Below are positions 20,366 through 31,450 of a DNA stretch of 64,000 bases, piece by piece. The stretch comes from Bicyclus anynana (taxonomy: Eukaryota; Arthropoda; Insecta; Lepidoptera; Nymphalidae). The notes under the pieces are model-generated. The model saw nothing but the letters and a program-made list of their open reading frames with translations. It searched no databases and was not told where the DNA came from. The stretch is taken from contig NC_069094.1 of the NCBI RefSeq assembly GCF_947172395.1, forward strand, positions 2,316,501-2,380,500, read 5' to 3'. Every line of letters begins with the position of its first letter. Within the stretch, counting starts at the first letter, position 1. The position numbers and the translations under genes are program-made.

Positions 20366-20592
20366 TCGTCCGTGAAAAAACGATGTTAGCCTTTAACTAC
20401 AATCTCACCTGATGGAAAGTGATGATGAAAGATGGAAGCGGGCTTAATTATTAGGAGGAGGATGAAAATCCACAGCCCTTACGGTTTCTACACGACATCG
20501 TACGGGAACGCTAAATCGCTTGGCGGTGGGTGGTAACTAGCCACGGCCGAAGCCTTCCACCAGCCAGATCTGGACCAATTAAGAAAACCTCA
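20366..20592 (-). mobile_element. SINE-B, lacking its head
   Basis: Reverse complement with TTAACTACAATCTCACCTG, AGGAGGAGGATGAAAATCC, CGCTAAATCGCTTGGCGG and ACTAGCCACGGCCGAAGCC. It ends at GGACCAATTAAGAAAACCTC before the B box. Confidence 0.82.
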
Positions 20593-20960
20593 AAGTTATC
20601 ACTTCTGTCGAGTGTCCCGTGACGAACACGTTTTTTTTTTAAATTTATAAGTTAATGTAATAAGTTGTCCGTATAATCTAGATATACGCCATTGCGAACT
20701 TTCATGTAGATCTATAAATAAAGATACTTGAAAGTTGGTAGCGTTTCACTCGTCTCGCGGCCGGAACCATTAACATTAACACTTGAGAGTGGATAGAGAA
20801 CGCGATTCTTGTGATGGTGCGTATTGTGAGGAGGTTCCTCACTCTGGAGCCCTGACCAGCGTTTGCTCGGGCACTTAAATGTTCCGCTGCAGGAAGGTTG
20901 ATGTTTTTTTATATTTTTTTAATGTTTTGTATTTATAACATTGTTGAAAATTAAAAAAAA
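20593..20960. repeat. Unclassified repeat-like segment
   Basis: Opens with AAGTTATCACTTCTGTCGAG, identical over 20 bases to 29447-29466. Further on, GGTTCCTCACTCTGGAGCCC, GCTCGGGCACTTAAATG and poly-T/A tracts resemble a LINE 3' region, but I cannot name it. Confidence 0.3.
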
Positions 20961-21047
20961 ATAATAATAAAATAAATGAGAAATAAAACAAAACAATTGA
21001 GAGTGATCGTTGCAACATCAACAACTATTATCTCCCTAAACCAATCA

Positions 21048-21160
21048 ACCCGTATTAGAGTTGTGTGGTGGGTCAAGACTCCATTTCTCCTCCTATACAA
21101 GAAGGGAAGCCTTATTTTTTAGTGGGCCGTTAAAATAGTCTGATGAAGATGATTAGAGTC
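21048..21160 (+). repeat. RTE-like LINE 3'-end fragment
   Basis: GTGTGGTGGGTCAAGACTCC, CTCCTCCTATACAAGAAGGG, AGTGGGCCGTTAAAATAG, then CTGATGAAGATGATTAG: a 3' UTR ending in a TGATGA-type tail, as in other RTE-like copies here. Confidence 0.6.
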
Positions 21161-21176
21161 ATAAATATTATATACA

Positions 21177-21570
21177 CTAGCGGACGCCCGCGACTTCGTC
21201 CGCGTGGCGCGTTTTGTTTTTCATAAATCACTCGGGAACCATGGATTTTTCCGGGATACAAAAAAAGCCTATGTGTTAATCTAGGCTATAATATATCTTA
21301 ATACCAAATTTCAGCTAATTCGGTTCAGTAGTCGAGGCCTGAAAAAGTTACAAATATTCATATCATCAAAATCATCAGTTTTTCACAAATTCCACGGGAA
21401 CCATGGATTTTTCCGGGATGAAAAGTGTAGCCCATGTGTTAATCCAGAGTAAAATCTATTTCCATTCCAAAATTTTAGCCAAATTGCGTCAGTATTAGCG
21501 GCGTTAAAGAGTAACAAATATCCAAACAAACATCCATACAAACTTTCGCGTTTATATAATATTAATGGGA
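21177..21570 (-). mobile_element. Non-autonomous Helitron, group B
   Basis: CTAGCGGACGCCCGCGACTTC with CGTCCGCG (reversed 3' hairpin plus CTAG), two copies of the GGAACCATGGATTTTTCCGGG phrase inside, and CTTTCGCGTTTATATAATAT at the 5' end. About 394 bp, intact looking. Confidence 0.82.
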
Positions 21571-21574
21571 TTTC

Positions 21575-22009
21575 TTAACTAGTGCAACAGACAGTCTACC
21601 ATTATTGCCACCCTCACTTTAATATAACTCGTAATAAAATTCGATAATTTTAATAATGTTTAAATAATGGGTGCGTTAATTAGCTACCCCTATAAACACT
21701 CTCAATATGCCTCTATTGGAACCTCTCAGGTTATTACCCGTTTTGGGTTATTATTACCTGTGAATATAAAGCGGTTGTTCAACGGATATGTACACTCGGT
21801 GTCAGATATGTCTTCTATAATTTTAATACAGCACATAATTTACATTTGTGGGCCCATCAAATAATTACAAAATAATCTCAAAATCATCCGTTTTATATAA
21901 AATTGGTATATTAATCGGGTTTACTCTTATTTGTTTTATTTCTGTGACTGAAGTTAGTTATTTTCCTGCTTTAAGTAACGATGTTTATTAAAACATCATA
22001 GCAATTTAG
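21575..22009. other. No recognised feature
   Basis: AT-rich. The 65-codon frame at 21667 shows no motif. Confidence 0.45.
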
Positions 22010-22270
22010 GCATGATCCGAATTTAGCGACTCCACTGAGCGCACATATGCACAATTTTGTGATTACTTACATTTTATATTTATGTTTATATAGTTTTTAC
22101 ACTTCCTAAACACACAACTCTACATTGTAGACAACATATTGGTATTATATTATGTTTAAATAACTTTTGTTGTTTAATAAGCGACTAAATGAAATTAGGA
22201 CAATTATGCACATTTGTCCGCCTAAGTTTTGGTGTGCTGCTGCCCTATCTCTAGTATAAAATATCGTTGA
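22010..22270. repeat. Unclassified interspersed repeat
   Basis: CTGAGCGCACATATGCACAA, ATATTTATGTTTATATAGTTTTTACACTTCC and CACAACTCTACATTGTAGAC have clear counterparts at 50150-50258 and 50581-50640. The TATCTCTAGTATAAAATATCG end also occurs near 4495-4515. Probably an old DNA element; class unknown. Confidence 0.5.
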
Positions 22271-22763
22271 ATATAAGACTATTTTCTCAAGGTATATTAT
22301 ACTTAGTTGACGCTAGTCTTTTTTAACCAAATATTTAAAAAAAATATATATGTGTTAGGTGTTCTTTATTTTTACAATTCTTTGTTATTGCAATGGTTAT
22401 TTTGTGACCGAGTGTACATTATGAACACAAGCTTGTAACAAGGTTGTTATAGTGAGGCGTGACTTGCATATTCACGGCCTTGGTGCCACGGGGGAGTGTT
22501 TTAAACTATCATTACCACGGTAGACTTGATGATGGCTCTGTAATGCAGTAAGTAAGCAGGCCTTTGGTAGGCTGTGAGTTTGATTCCCGGATTGGGTTAT
22601 TAGCTACAAGTTCCTTGATTGCGGGTAGTATTAACATTCATTATCTAAGTTTTTGTAGAGGGGAGCTATCAGTGTTGGTATAAATAAGTGGGTATTTGAT
22701 GACTTGAGCTCAGTTGTTTGTTAGGCAGCGTGACGGTGTTCACGCATGTTACGTGTTATAATT
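22271..22763. other. No gene recognised; one tRNA-like remnant
   Basis: A degraded tRNA-like head lies at 22540-22600 (GAGTTTGATTCCCGGATTGG). Target duplication TTATAATT of the next SINE is at 22756-22763. Confidence 0.4.
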
Positions 22764-23025
22764 CATCATTGTCAACTCATATTCGGCTCACTGCTGAGCT
22801 TGTGTCTCCTCTCAGGATGAGAGGGGATTAGGCCAATAGTCCACCACGCTGGCCCAATGAGGATTGGCAGACTTCACACACTTAGAGAATCATGAAAATT
22901 CTCTGGCATGCAGGCTTCCTCACGATGTTTTTCCTTTACCGTTTGAGACACCGTTTAATTTCTTAAAATTTCACCCCTCCGGAGTCGGAGGCAGGGGCAT
23001 ATCCACTGGACTATCACGGCTCGTA
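22764..23025 (-). mobile_element. SINE-A, nearly complete
   Basis: Reversed SINE-A with CATCATTG tail, full middle and head, but missing about 45 bp around the B box (AAAATTTCACCCCTCCGGAGTC joins the two sides). TTATAATT occurs on both sides (22756-22763, 23026-23033) as the target duplication. Confidence 0.82.
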
Positions 23026-23034
23026 TTATAATTA

Positions 23035-23841
23035 TTGATCATAAATTGTTTAGTGTGGGCATGGAGAACATGTCGGGAAGGGTTGCAACATGTTGATGCA
23101 TTCTAAAGGGATCCCTTAAGCCTACTCCCAAGTCACAAGTCCTGCTCAACGTGTTTCCTCTACAACAAAATGATGGTACATTCACTGTCGGTGCTACCCG
23201 TGACGTCACACTCTAGCGTATATTTTTAATATTTTAGAATATAACATCTAACATGAATATACTATTGTTTTAACGTCTAAAATAAAACGGTATAAGGAAA
23301 TTTCTCTCAGTGTAGTATAACTCCAAACAGCTTTTGCAAACTACCTTCATATCTGAGCCATATTATCGCTAAATATTTTTCCCTACGGAACCAGTGCTTA
23401 ACGTTAACCTACTTCGACTAACATGCACAATCACGTGTTTAATAACGTTGCTAGAATGCAATATGGCACGCTTTACTACATGAGAAAACATGGAAGCTAA
23501 TTTCAACATTAATATAAAACGAATAAAGTTGAATTTCGAATGAGTTTAACGGTAAAGAAGCCTCGTACAAGCGTTAGGAGCATTTTAAAAAAGAAAAGCT
23601 GATTTTTTTAGTTAAACGTTGCGAAGGAAAGTGGAGTATTATTCTTAAACGTTTTATATGGCGCGGGTGGTTTCTACCCCTTTTTGTGTCAGAAGCCTTG
23701 AAGGGTTGTTCACAGTTCACCCTTTCAACCGAGTTGTGATGTTTTCATATACTTCTGTTATGACTTGTTGCGCTTTCCCACGGGTTGTTTTTTCTTACAT
23801 CTTACAAGTAAGAGGCGCGTCTTGACTATTGTAATGGATGG
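23035..23841. other. No recognised feature
   Basis: AT-rich non-coding sequence without recognised repeats. Confidence 0.45.
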
Positions 23842-24005
23842 GAGCCTCAATAGCTCACTCGTAAGAGTGGTCGAATTTATCACCGAGGTTCGATCCCCGC
23901 CCCGTTGGTCTATTGTCGTACCCAGACCTAATGCAGTCTTTCCCGACTAGCTGGAGGGGAATATGAATATTGGTATTTAAAAATATGGCAAATATTCTTT
24001 AAAAA
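23842..24005 (+). mobile_element. SINE-C copy
   Basis: GAGCCTCAATAGCTCACTCG head, GGTTCGATCCCCGCCCCGTTGG B box, CTATTGTCGTACCCAGACC, GCAGTCTTTCCCGACTAGC, GGAGGGGAATATGAATATTGG, then an A-rich tail. Confidence 0.8.
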
Positions 24006-24009
24006 AAGA

Positions 24010-24693
24010 AAAATAAAAAAAGGTACATCTGGTTGTATGTATGTATTATAATTATGTATATGTATATATATGTGGTATTCTTCTTTGTTTATATTAAGAA
24101 AAAATACAACAACGGTAGTTTAACGTCATTCATTTACAATAAGATCTCAAATAGATATATCAATTTCGTGAAATTAAAAAAAAATGCTGTAAAATTACAC
24201 TATCAATATGAATAATAGAAGTAAAAATTTTACCAAACACGTTATTAAAAAAAAAAATTGGAATAAAAGTTTCTAAAATAAAAGTATCTTTTACCAAGAT
24301 TATTTTATATTTTTCATACACAAAAAGTATTAAGTTTAGGTAAGTTAAGTTAATCATAAATATCACTGTACCTTTCATAACTTGTTGATAAATGTATAGC
24401 TTGTTCAACATTCTAGTTGAACAGCTGTGTCATGAAAGTTTTTCATCAAAACGTGTTTCAGCTTAACGAAGCCAATCTCCCTAGACGTTAGTTATTTTCT
24501 TACAATCAAATAATTTGAAACTTTTTTTTACCTTTAAACAGCGTCGTCACCCCTGACCTTTTGAACTTCCTAAAAGAAACTGCCGACAATTAAGTACCCA
24601 CACAAAACCTTAACAAAGTATGTACCTACCTAAATCTTCCTCGTGACTGAGACGAAATATATTATTATTCCAAGGATTACTGTGCGGGTGCCG
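24010..24693. other. No recognised feature
   Basis: Very AT-rich with A/T homopolymers. Overlapping opposite frames at 24033-24411 are incidental. Confidence 0.45.
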
Positions 24694-25507
24694 GGTCCAT
24701 TGTATGGCAGAGAGGAAACCGAAGCAGATCCCGAACTTGTGACAGATGATGTAGGGTTAAGGACGTCCTTGACAGTTAACTAATACTCCCCTTCTCCGCT
24801 CGTGTTGTTCTCCCTGCCTAGCCAAATTTGAGAAGATCTTACTATAGCAGCTTTGGATATCCTGTATAATAGAGAACTTAATGCCGTTATATTGCGGCCA
24901 AGGTCTTCGTGCAAGTTATAGAGAGATTTTGCTGATAATAATCTTTTCGCGCCTACTTATACGACGTACAAACTAACCACATAACCAATTTTAGTTAGTC
25001 CATTTGTTAGGTCATAATATTTATTCACTTTTTTACTTTATTTATTATTGAAAACCGTTTTTTTTGTTTTGTTGTTTTTGGGATTAACAAACAGAAAGAG
25101 AAAAAAACATGGCGGAATTTGCAGTTTTCAGTTAACCAAAACCAACGGCTTTATAAATGTTTATTCCATTGTAATCGAAGGAGAATCAGGAAGAGAATTA
25201 GTTAACACAATTTTTCAAAGAGTTACATTTTTCGTAGCTATCTGTTTAAAGACCGGCGCAGTTCCTTAACTTCCAAAGCCGTTTAAAAAGTATGTCGGTT
25301 CAATCAATGCTCACTTTTTAGTTAGTAACAAAATCACCCCCAGCGGTGAGCGGGACTGAATGCAATTTCAGATGCAAAGAGTGCCGCCACCGAACTTATA
25401 AAACCACAGTTTAGCAAACATACAATTGGTCTGTCTGCCATGTCAATAAAAAATATGTCACTTTTGTTTCACAAATTGTATAAAATTATGTTTTCTAAGA
25501 AAGCTTG
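24694..25507 (+). repeat. ~810 bp unclassified repeat, copy A
   Basis: Closely similar along its whole length to 26834-27642, with few substitutions and small indels. It holds a small open frame (copy A 25048-25269), a TATAAAA box in CTTATAAAACCAC near 25396 followed about 45 bases later by AATAAA, and ends ...TTTTCTAAGAAAGCTTG. That TATA-then-AATAAA layout recalls an LTR, but the ends lack TG...CA. No target duplication is visible for this copy. Class unknown. Confidence 0.7.
25048..25269 (+). other. Small open frame conserved in both repeat copies
   Basis: A 73-codon frame. The corresponding frame in copy B (27204-27404) keeps the same reading frame and nearly all residues, sharing LGLTNRKRKKHGG and the end ICLKTGAVP with the same stop. 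It starts with a hydrophobic stretch, then a basic patch. I recognise no family. Two young copies would look alike with or without selection, so coding status is unproven. Confidence 0.2.
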
Positions 25508-25509
25508 TA

Positions 25510-26712
25510 TGTATGTTATGTATCTCTTTTGGGGGGCGTTGATCACCTCAACACAATTGTAACTTTTGTGGGATAACCGTCACGTTTTGTTTATGTAGTC
25601 TGCTTTTAAACTGCTCAAAATAAAACTTTTAATATTTTTTTAAATCTTTTTAACATAACCAATATTACGATTACCTTCTCCCCTTCAATTTACTCTTAGG
25701 AGATGGTACAGCACAAGATCAAAGGGATATCGAACTCAAAAACTCTCTTTCTTGATTCCGGTTTTCCGTGTTCGTGTTTCAAAGTTACCTATTATTATTG
25801 AGGCCTTAATTATGCGCTTTTGTGTAGTGCTTATGGAGTATTAAAATTAGAAAAACTACGAGTAAATGCAACATACAGAAAATTATATTTATTTTCAAAA
25901 GTCGTGGTAACTTGCGATAGGTTACAATGACAGAGTAATATAGTTGAAAGTACCTACTGTTATAAAAATAACTGCACGTGTAATAGCTTTTTCATAAATA
26001 AGTGTGTTGTGATGTTAGTTGGTATTTTAATTTTCCATAAAAAAATAATAAAAAACAAAAAAGACTCGAAAAGCAAATTAGATCATGCTTTTAACTTGAA
26101 TTGACAAACTTTTATGCATCTGACATAAAACTATCATCTTATAATTAATACGTTGAGTCGACACCTGTTGCTTTTCTAATGCAGTTGATTATGTTTGTTA
26201 GATGTACCTAACAAAGAAGAACAATTGGTACATAACTGTATAATAGTCAAACTGCGTAAATTTGCAAAATTTTATCCCTAAAAGTTGCATCCCGCGAGAT
26301 AACTAAGTTCCCCGACACGCTCATGTAGATTTTATGGCCATTCCGAGCCATTCGCTAAGTGTATTGAAGATGGAATTGGACTTTATAAACGTTATTCACG
26401 AAACTGTTATTGGCATTATACTTAGAGATACTCGAATGAATAAGTCAGTCATAAAACGCTGAGCGTTTATTTTATCGGAGCGCATTCAAATTAAAATAAG
26501 CTTTACTGACTGACTTTCGTGACTTAGTAGAAGTACACTTTTAGTGTTCAATACGTCAAAAAAAATAGATGCCTCGCTTATCATCTGTTTCTCTGTCAGT
26601 CCCAGCCATTTCGATCTGAAGCTACTACACTTATTTAAGGTCATAGCACACTTATCAATTTAAAAATGGATTGTCCCCGCGGTTCACCTCGAGGTGAAGC
26701 GATTTCAATTAG
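25510..26712. other. No recognised feature
   Basis: AT-rich. It lies between the two ~810 bp repeats but holds no retrotransposon-like coding (no protease, RT or integrase motif in any frame I could see). Confidence 0.5.
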
Positions 26713-26833
26713 TATCATCATTATCAACCCATATTCGGCTTACTGCTGAGCTCAAATCTCCTCTCAGAATGAGAGGGGTTAGGCCAATAGTCCACCACGC
26801 TGGCTCCATGCTGATTGGTAGACTTCACACACG
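26713..26833 (-). mobile_element. SINE-A, 3' part, interrupted
   Basis: TATCATCATTATCAACCCAT (tail), AGAATGAGAGGGGTTAGGCC and TTGGTAGACTTCACACACG, then broken by the ~810 bp repeat. The last six bases CACACG (26828-26833) recur at 27643-27648, a likely target duplication. Confidence 0.85.
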
Positions 26834-27642
26834 GGTCCATTGTATGGCAGAGAGGAAACCGAAGCAGATCCCGAACTTGTGACAGATGATGTAGGGTTAA
26901 GGACGTCCTTGACAGTTAACTAATACTCCCCTTCTCCGCTCGTGTTGTTCTCCCTGCCTAGCCAAATTTGATAAGATCCTACTATAGCAGCTTTGGATAT
27001 CCTGTATAATAGAGAACTTAATGCCGTTATATTGCGGCCAAGGTCTTTATGCGAGTTATAGAGAGATTTTGCTGATAATCTTCTCGCGCCTACTTATACG
27101 ACCTACAAACTAACCACATAACCAATTTTAGTTAGTTCATTTGTTAAGTCATAATATTTATTCACTTTTTTACTTTATTTATTATTGAAAACCGTAATTT
27201 GTTTTGTTGTTTTTGGGATTGACAAACAGAAAGAGAAAAAAACATGGCGGAATTTGCAGTCTTCTGTTAACGAAAACCAACGGCTTTATAAGTGTTTATT
27301 CCATTGTAATTGAAGGAGAATCAGGAAGAGAATTAGTTAACACAATTTTTCAAAGAGTCACATTTTTCGTAGCTATCTGTTTAAAGACCGGCGCAGTTCC
27401 TTAACTTCCAAAGCCGTTTAAAAAGTACGTCGGTTCAATCAATGCTCACTTTTTAGTTAGTAACAAAATCACCCCCAGCGGTGAGCGGGACTGAATGCAA
27501 TTTCAGATGCAAAGAGTGCCGCCACCGAACTTATAAAACCACGGTTTAGTAAACATACAATTGGCCTGTCTGCCATGTCAATAAAAAATATGTCACTTTT
27601 GTTTCACAAATCGTATAAAATCTTGTTTTCTAACAAAGCTCG
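26834..27642 (+). mobile_element. ~810 bp unclassified repeat, copy B, inserted in SINE-A
   Basis: Second copy of 24694-25507 in the same orientation. SINE-A halves lie directly on both sides with a shared CACACG, so this 809 bp unit moved or was copied in as a discrete piece, with ends GGTCC... and ...AAAGCTCG. It has a TATAAAA box (about 27533), AATAAA downstream and the 66-codon counterpart of the small open frame (27204-27404). Neither TG..CA LTR ends nor inverted repeats are seen. Confidence 0.72.
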
Positions 27643-27862
27643 CACACGCAGAAAATCAAGAAAGTTATCTGGTATGCAGGTTTCCTCACGATTTTTTTCC
27701 TTCACTGTTTGAGACACGTGAATAAATAAATAAATAAATATTTAATTTCTTAAAATGTTCATAATTGAAAAGGTAAAGGTGCATGCCTCGGACCGGATTC
27801 TAACCCACACCCTCCGGAATCGGAAGCATAGGTCATACTCACTGGGCTATCATGGCTCTCCA
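27643..27862 (-). mobile_element. SINE-A, 5' part, interrupted
   Basis: Continues the copy broken at 26833: GGTATGCAGGTTTCCTCACG, TTTGAGACACGTGAATAAATA with an inserted (AAAT)n run (27720-27745), GGATTCTAACCCACACCC (B box) and CACTGGGCTATCATGGC. A second short head copy (GGGCTATCACGG) follows. Confidence 0.82.
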
Positions 27863-27894
27863 CAGGGCTATCACGGTTCTATTCGTATACATTT

Positions 27895-28351
27895 CCTACG
27901 AATACTATAAAGAGGTAAAGTTTACTGAATTTACTGAACTGACTTTGAAAATTCTTTTACTACGAAAGCCACGTTTTATGAGTGTCACAAGTTATATTTT
28001 ATGAGCCGTGATAGCCCAGTAGATATGACCTCTGCCTCCGATTCCGGAAGGTGTGGGTTCGAATCCGGTCCGGGGCATGCACCTCCAACTTTTCAGTTGT
28101 GTGCATTTTAAGAAATTAAATATCACGTGTCTCAATCGGTGAAGGAAAACATCGTGAGGAAACCTGCATACCAGAGAATTATCTTAATTCTCTGCGTGTG
28201 TGAAGTCTGCCAATCCGCATTGGGCCAGCGTGGTGGACTATTGGCCTAACCCCTATCATTCTGAGAGGAGATTCGAGCTCAGCAGTGAGCCGAATATGGG
28301 TTGATGACTCTCACAAAAACTACGCCGGTAAAACCACGGGCCGTCAGCTAC
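27895..28351 (+). mobile_element. Helitron, group A, split by SINE-A
   Basis: 5' half ACTATAAAGAGGTAAAGTTT to GTTATATTTTATG (to about 28002), 3' half TCTCACAAAAACTACGCCGG to CCACGGGCCGTCAGCTA after the SINE. This repeats the arrangement at 779-1250. Confidence 0.7.
28003..28308 (+). mobile_element. SINE-A, full-length, well conserved
   Basis: GAGCCGTGATAGCCCAGTAG head, GGTGTGGGTTCGAATCCGG B box, CAACTTTTCAGTTGTGTGCA, CACGTGTCTCAATCGGTGAAGG, GCATTGGGCCAGCGTGGTGG, and a GGGTTGATGAC tail. It is one of the copies closest to the local consensus. No clear target duplication. Confidence 0.88.
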
Positions 28352-28359
28352 TTATACTA

Positions 28360-29115
28360 TAGAAAGCGTCAATATAAATATTGGAAGCAAGAATCGATTC
28401 GATAAGACGCGGAATGGAAATACAAGTTTGTAGGTAAAAATATAAAACCATCGCAACCGTCCGCATCGCTGCACGACGCAGTCAGTACAAAGAGTTCTTT
28501 GATTTTCAATTTAGAATGAAAAGCTATTTTTCTTCATCGGTAGAAGTCCTAGTTCGATCTATTAAGGTTATTTCACTTTGATGTTGCTCAGTGTAACTTT
28601 TTTCTATTACGTTCTTTAATGTTCTTAAAATTGGTTGTCTCAGTGAAGTGATTTATTTCGCAATTCAAAATATTTTTTATCGAGTCAATAACTCTCCACG
28701 GTTGACTTTCTAAGGAGGGGGGAGGGGGGCATATTTAAACAGAAGTCTTGAATTCTATGGCCATAGGTTATTTACTCTTAGCGTAGACATTTCGATTAGT
28801 AATAGAAAAAAAAAACCGATGGAAAGAAGGAAAAAATCAATAAGGAAAGACATTTGACATAGAAATAGATTAATTTTCCCACAGTGACGGGATTTTCGCA
28901 ATTAAAACCATAAGGTCCAGATAGTAATATTAATCAATTTATAACGCGGTATTTTCATCAAAACATGGACCTTAAGAGTAAGAGAATAGGTGCCTAAGCG
29001 CGAAAAAAGAAAAAGAGAACGATAGAAAAGTAGATGGAGTTAGAAAGAGACGTCTCACTACAAACGAGTGGCACAGTTACATGAGTACAGCCCGATATAG
29101 AATACTATGGAAAGA
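28360..29115. other. No recognised feature
   Basis: AT-rich; a GGAGGGGGGAGGGGGG patch at 28714-28730. No coding signal. Confidence 0.45.
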
Positions 29116-29308
29116 CTAGCTGGCGACGCGCGGTTTCACCCGCGTGGTTCCCGTAGGAATACGGGGATAATATATAGCCTATAGCCTTTCTCGATAAATG
29201 GGCTATTTAACACTGAAAGAATTTTTCAAATCGGTTAAGTAGTTCTGAGATTAGCGCGTTCAATCAAACAAACAAACAAACTCTTTAGCTTTATAATATA
29301 AGTATAGA
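29116..29308 (-). mobile_element. Non-autonomous Helitron, group A
   Basis: CTAGCTGGCGACGCGCGGTTTC (3' end with the CGCGGTTTCACCCGCG hairpin), AATGGGCTATTTAACACTG, TTAGCGCGTTCAATCAAAC, TTTATAATATAAGTATAGA (5' end). Confidence 0.83.
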
Positions 29309-29309
29309 T

Positions 29310-30419
29310 TTAGGGGAGGCCTATGCCGTAGAAACGACTTGTACAAAATCAAATTATTTTTTAAACCTTCCTATGGGAGGGTAAACTGCTTCGTAACGTA
29401 ACGCGTTACGACGCCTCTCTATCTGGCATCTGTTTTTCTCACGCATAAGTTATCACTTCTGTCGAGCGTCCAGAGACATTTCCTTCATTAATGAACTATT
29501 TGACAAAATTGTAACGTACTGGAATAAAGGATTTTTTACATTAACGAGCGTAAATGACTGTAATTTTAAATGTAAAAATGTGAACGCATTTTTGCAAAGC
29601 AACTTCGCCACGTGAAAATATCGCTTCACATTTGTAACTTGGATCAAACCATTAACTTTCCGTTACGTCCACATCGGAAGCTCTTGGAGTAACCGTTGTA
29701 CATCTAATTTTCAACGAAAAGTAAATCGAATTTTCAACGAAAAAGACAAGCACTACGGCTATGTAATAGACGTCCCTTTGTTCTGACTGATGTTAACTTC
29801 AACTTGAAAGTTCAACAGAATTTGCCTGTTAAAGATTGCTTTGAATAAGTCTCTCTTTCTATGTCTTCTATTTTTCATTTATTTTTTTATTAAATGACAA
29901 GTGCCTTGTCCCTGACATCACGATGTCAAGCGACGATACAGTCTAAGCTGGCTTACTTGGAACATATACAATTGTTATCGCCGCGTTTGCCGCTTTTAAA
30001 TTTACATGTTGTTAATAAATAGTGTAGGAAATAGTAGGCTTCAGTGTGCTCGTGGCGTTCGAGCCGTCCACATCTCTTGTTGTGTAATTCTTTATGGGTT
30101 ACTTGGGATAGGCGGGGAGAGTGACTTGAATGGAAAAGGGGAGTGTTTGATATCAGTAAAAGGCGCCTTTAACCCTACATACATCGTTCACAAGTGCGTG
30201 ACTCCACTGAAGGTCATTCTCTGCCATTCTCATACCATGGCGTTGTCCTGACAAATGTGAAAAAACTTTTGTGCGACGTAGGTTTCTTATTTTTGTAATC
30301 CACTTCGCAGTCTGCTAAAAATACTCTTTTACTTTGACTTTGACTAAGATCAGTATTAGAAACGATCTTTACCCATCTGTTTAATGAATGAAAAGTGTTT
30401 ATCACGTACGTTAAAAATA
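29310..30419. other. No gene recognised
   Basis: Mostly AT-rich. AAGTTATCACTTCTGTCGAG at 29447-29466 is shared with 20593-20612, then the sequences diverge after GTCC. Short frames at 30006-30251 and on the opposite strand at 30214-30441 have no motif. Confidence 0.4.
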
Positions 30420-30429
30420 TATTGCGAGT

Positions 30430-30730
30430 CATTATTATCAACCCATATTAGACTCAGTACTGAGCTCGAGTCTCCTCTCAGAATGAGAGGGGTTAGGCCA
30501 ATAGTCCATCACGCTGGCCCAATGCGGATTGGCAGACTTCTCACACGCAGAGAATCAAGAAAATTCTCTGATATGCAGGTTTCCTCACGATGTTTTCTTT
30601 CACCATTTGAGACACGTGATATTTAATTTCTTAAAATGCACACAACTGAAAAAATGGAGCCCCGGACTGGATTTGAACCCACAACCTCCGTAATCGGAGG
30701 CAGAGGTCATATCCACTGGGCTATCACGGC
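30430..30730 (-). mobile_element. SINE-A, full-length, with target duplication
   Basis: Reversed SINE-A from ATTATTATCAACCCATATTAG to ATCCACTGGGCTATCACGGC. Flanks TATTGCGAGT (30420-30429) and TATTGCGACT (30731-30740) are a 10 bp target duplication with one mismatch. Confidence 0.87.
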
Positions 30731-30909
30731 TATTGCGACTAGATTGCCTCAAAAGCTCGTATCCAAACTATCTAATTATACGTAATAATAGTTCGGCCAG
30801 GAAATTATAATAATAAGCTTATTAGCAGTATTCAGTTTCGTATTATTAAGTCGAGTGGTTCTAGTCAGAACTAGAACCTGACTCAGGTAGGTTATATAAT
30901 ATGAATATA

Positions 30910-31185
30910 CGACCTCCGTGGCGCAGTGGTGTGAACAGTGAATTTACAAGACGGAGGTCCTGGGTTCGATCCCCAGCTGGGCTGATTGAGGTTTCTTAAT
31001 TGGTCCATGTATGGCTGTTGAAGGCTTCGGCCGTGGTTGCACCACCCTATCGGCAAAGACGTACCCTCAAGCGATTTACCATTCCAGTACAATGTCGTTT
31101 AGAAAAAGAGTGTGGGTTTGCATCATCACTTACCATCTAGATAGATTGAAGTCAAGGTCTAACTTGTAAATAATAAAAAAAAAAA
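30910..31185 (+). mobile_element. SINE-B, full-length
   Basis: The most complete SINE-B: CTCCGTGGCGCAGTGGTGTG (A box), GGTCCTGGGTTCGATCCCC (B box), TGGTCCATGTATGGCTG, CGATTTACCATTCCAGTAC, and the 3' module CATCATCACTTACCATC to AACTTGTAAATAATA followed by poly-A (31174-31185). The GGAGGAGG core is partly deleted. Poly-A tails separate this family from SINE-A. Confidence 0.85.
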
Positions 31186-31224
31186 TCTTTAGCAGCATAA
31201 TATTGTCAATAAACGTAGTATGTG

Positions 31225-31290
31225 AAGGTATTATAAATTTATTTATTTATTTTTAAAATTTATTTATTTATAAATAAATAAATAAATAAA
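31225..31290. repeat. (ATTT/AAAT)n simple repeat, self-complementary
   Basis: TTTATTTATTTATTT is followed by TAAATAAATAAATAAATAAA, so the two halves can pair as a hairpin. Confidence 0.7.
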
Positions 31291-31450
31291 ATTATACCGC
31301 GCCACAGAGTTAAGCCGTAAGTCCCGTTTATTAATGTCATTAAAATCTACATCAGCGCGTCAACCCGCACTGAGGCAGCATGCTCTAAGCTCTAAGTCCA
31401 AGGACGAAAGCTGGGCCTATACAATAAAATTTAGTAATGTTAAGTTAAGA

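Noticed and set aside
24694..27642. One LTR retrotransposon with the two 810 bp repeats as LTRs
   Set aside because: Copy B alone is inserted in a SINE-A whose halves lie directly on both sides. The 1.3 kb between the copies has no gag/pol coding, and the outer flanks do not share a target duplication.
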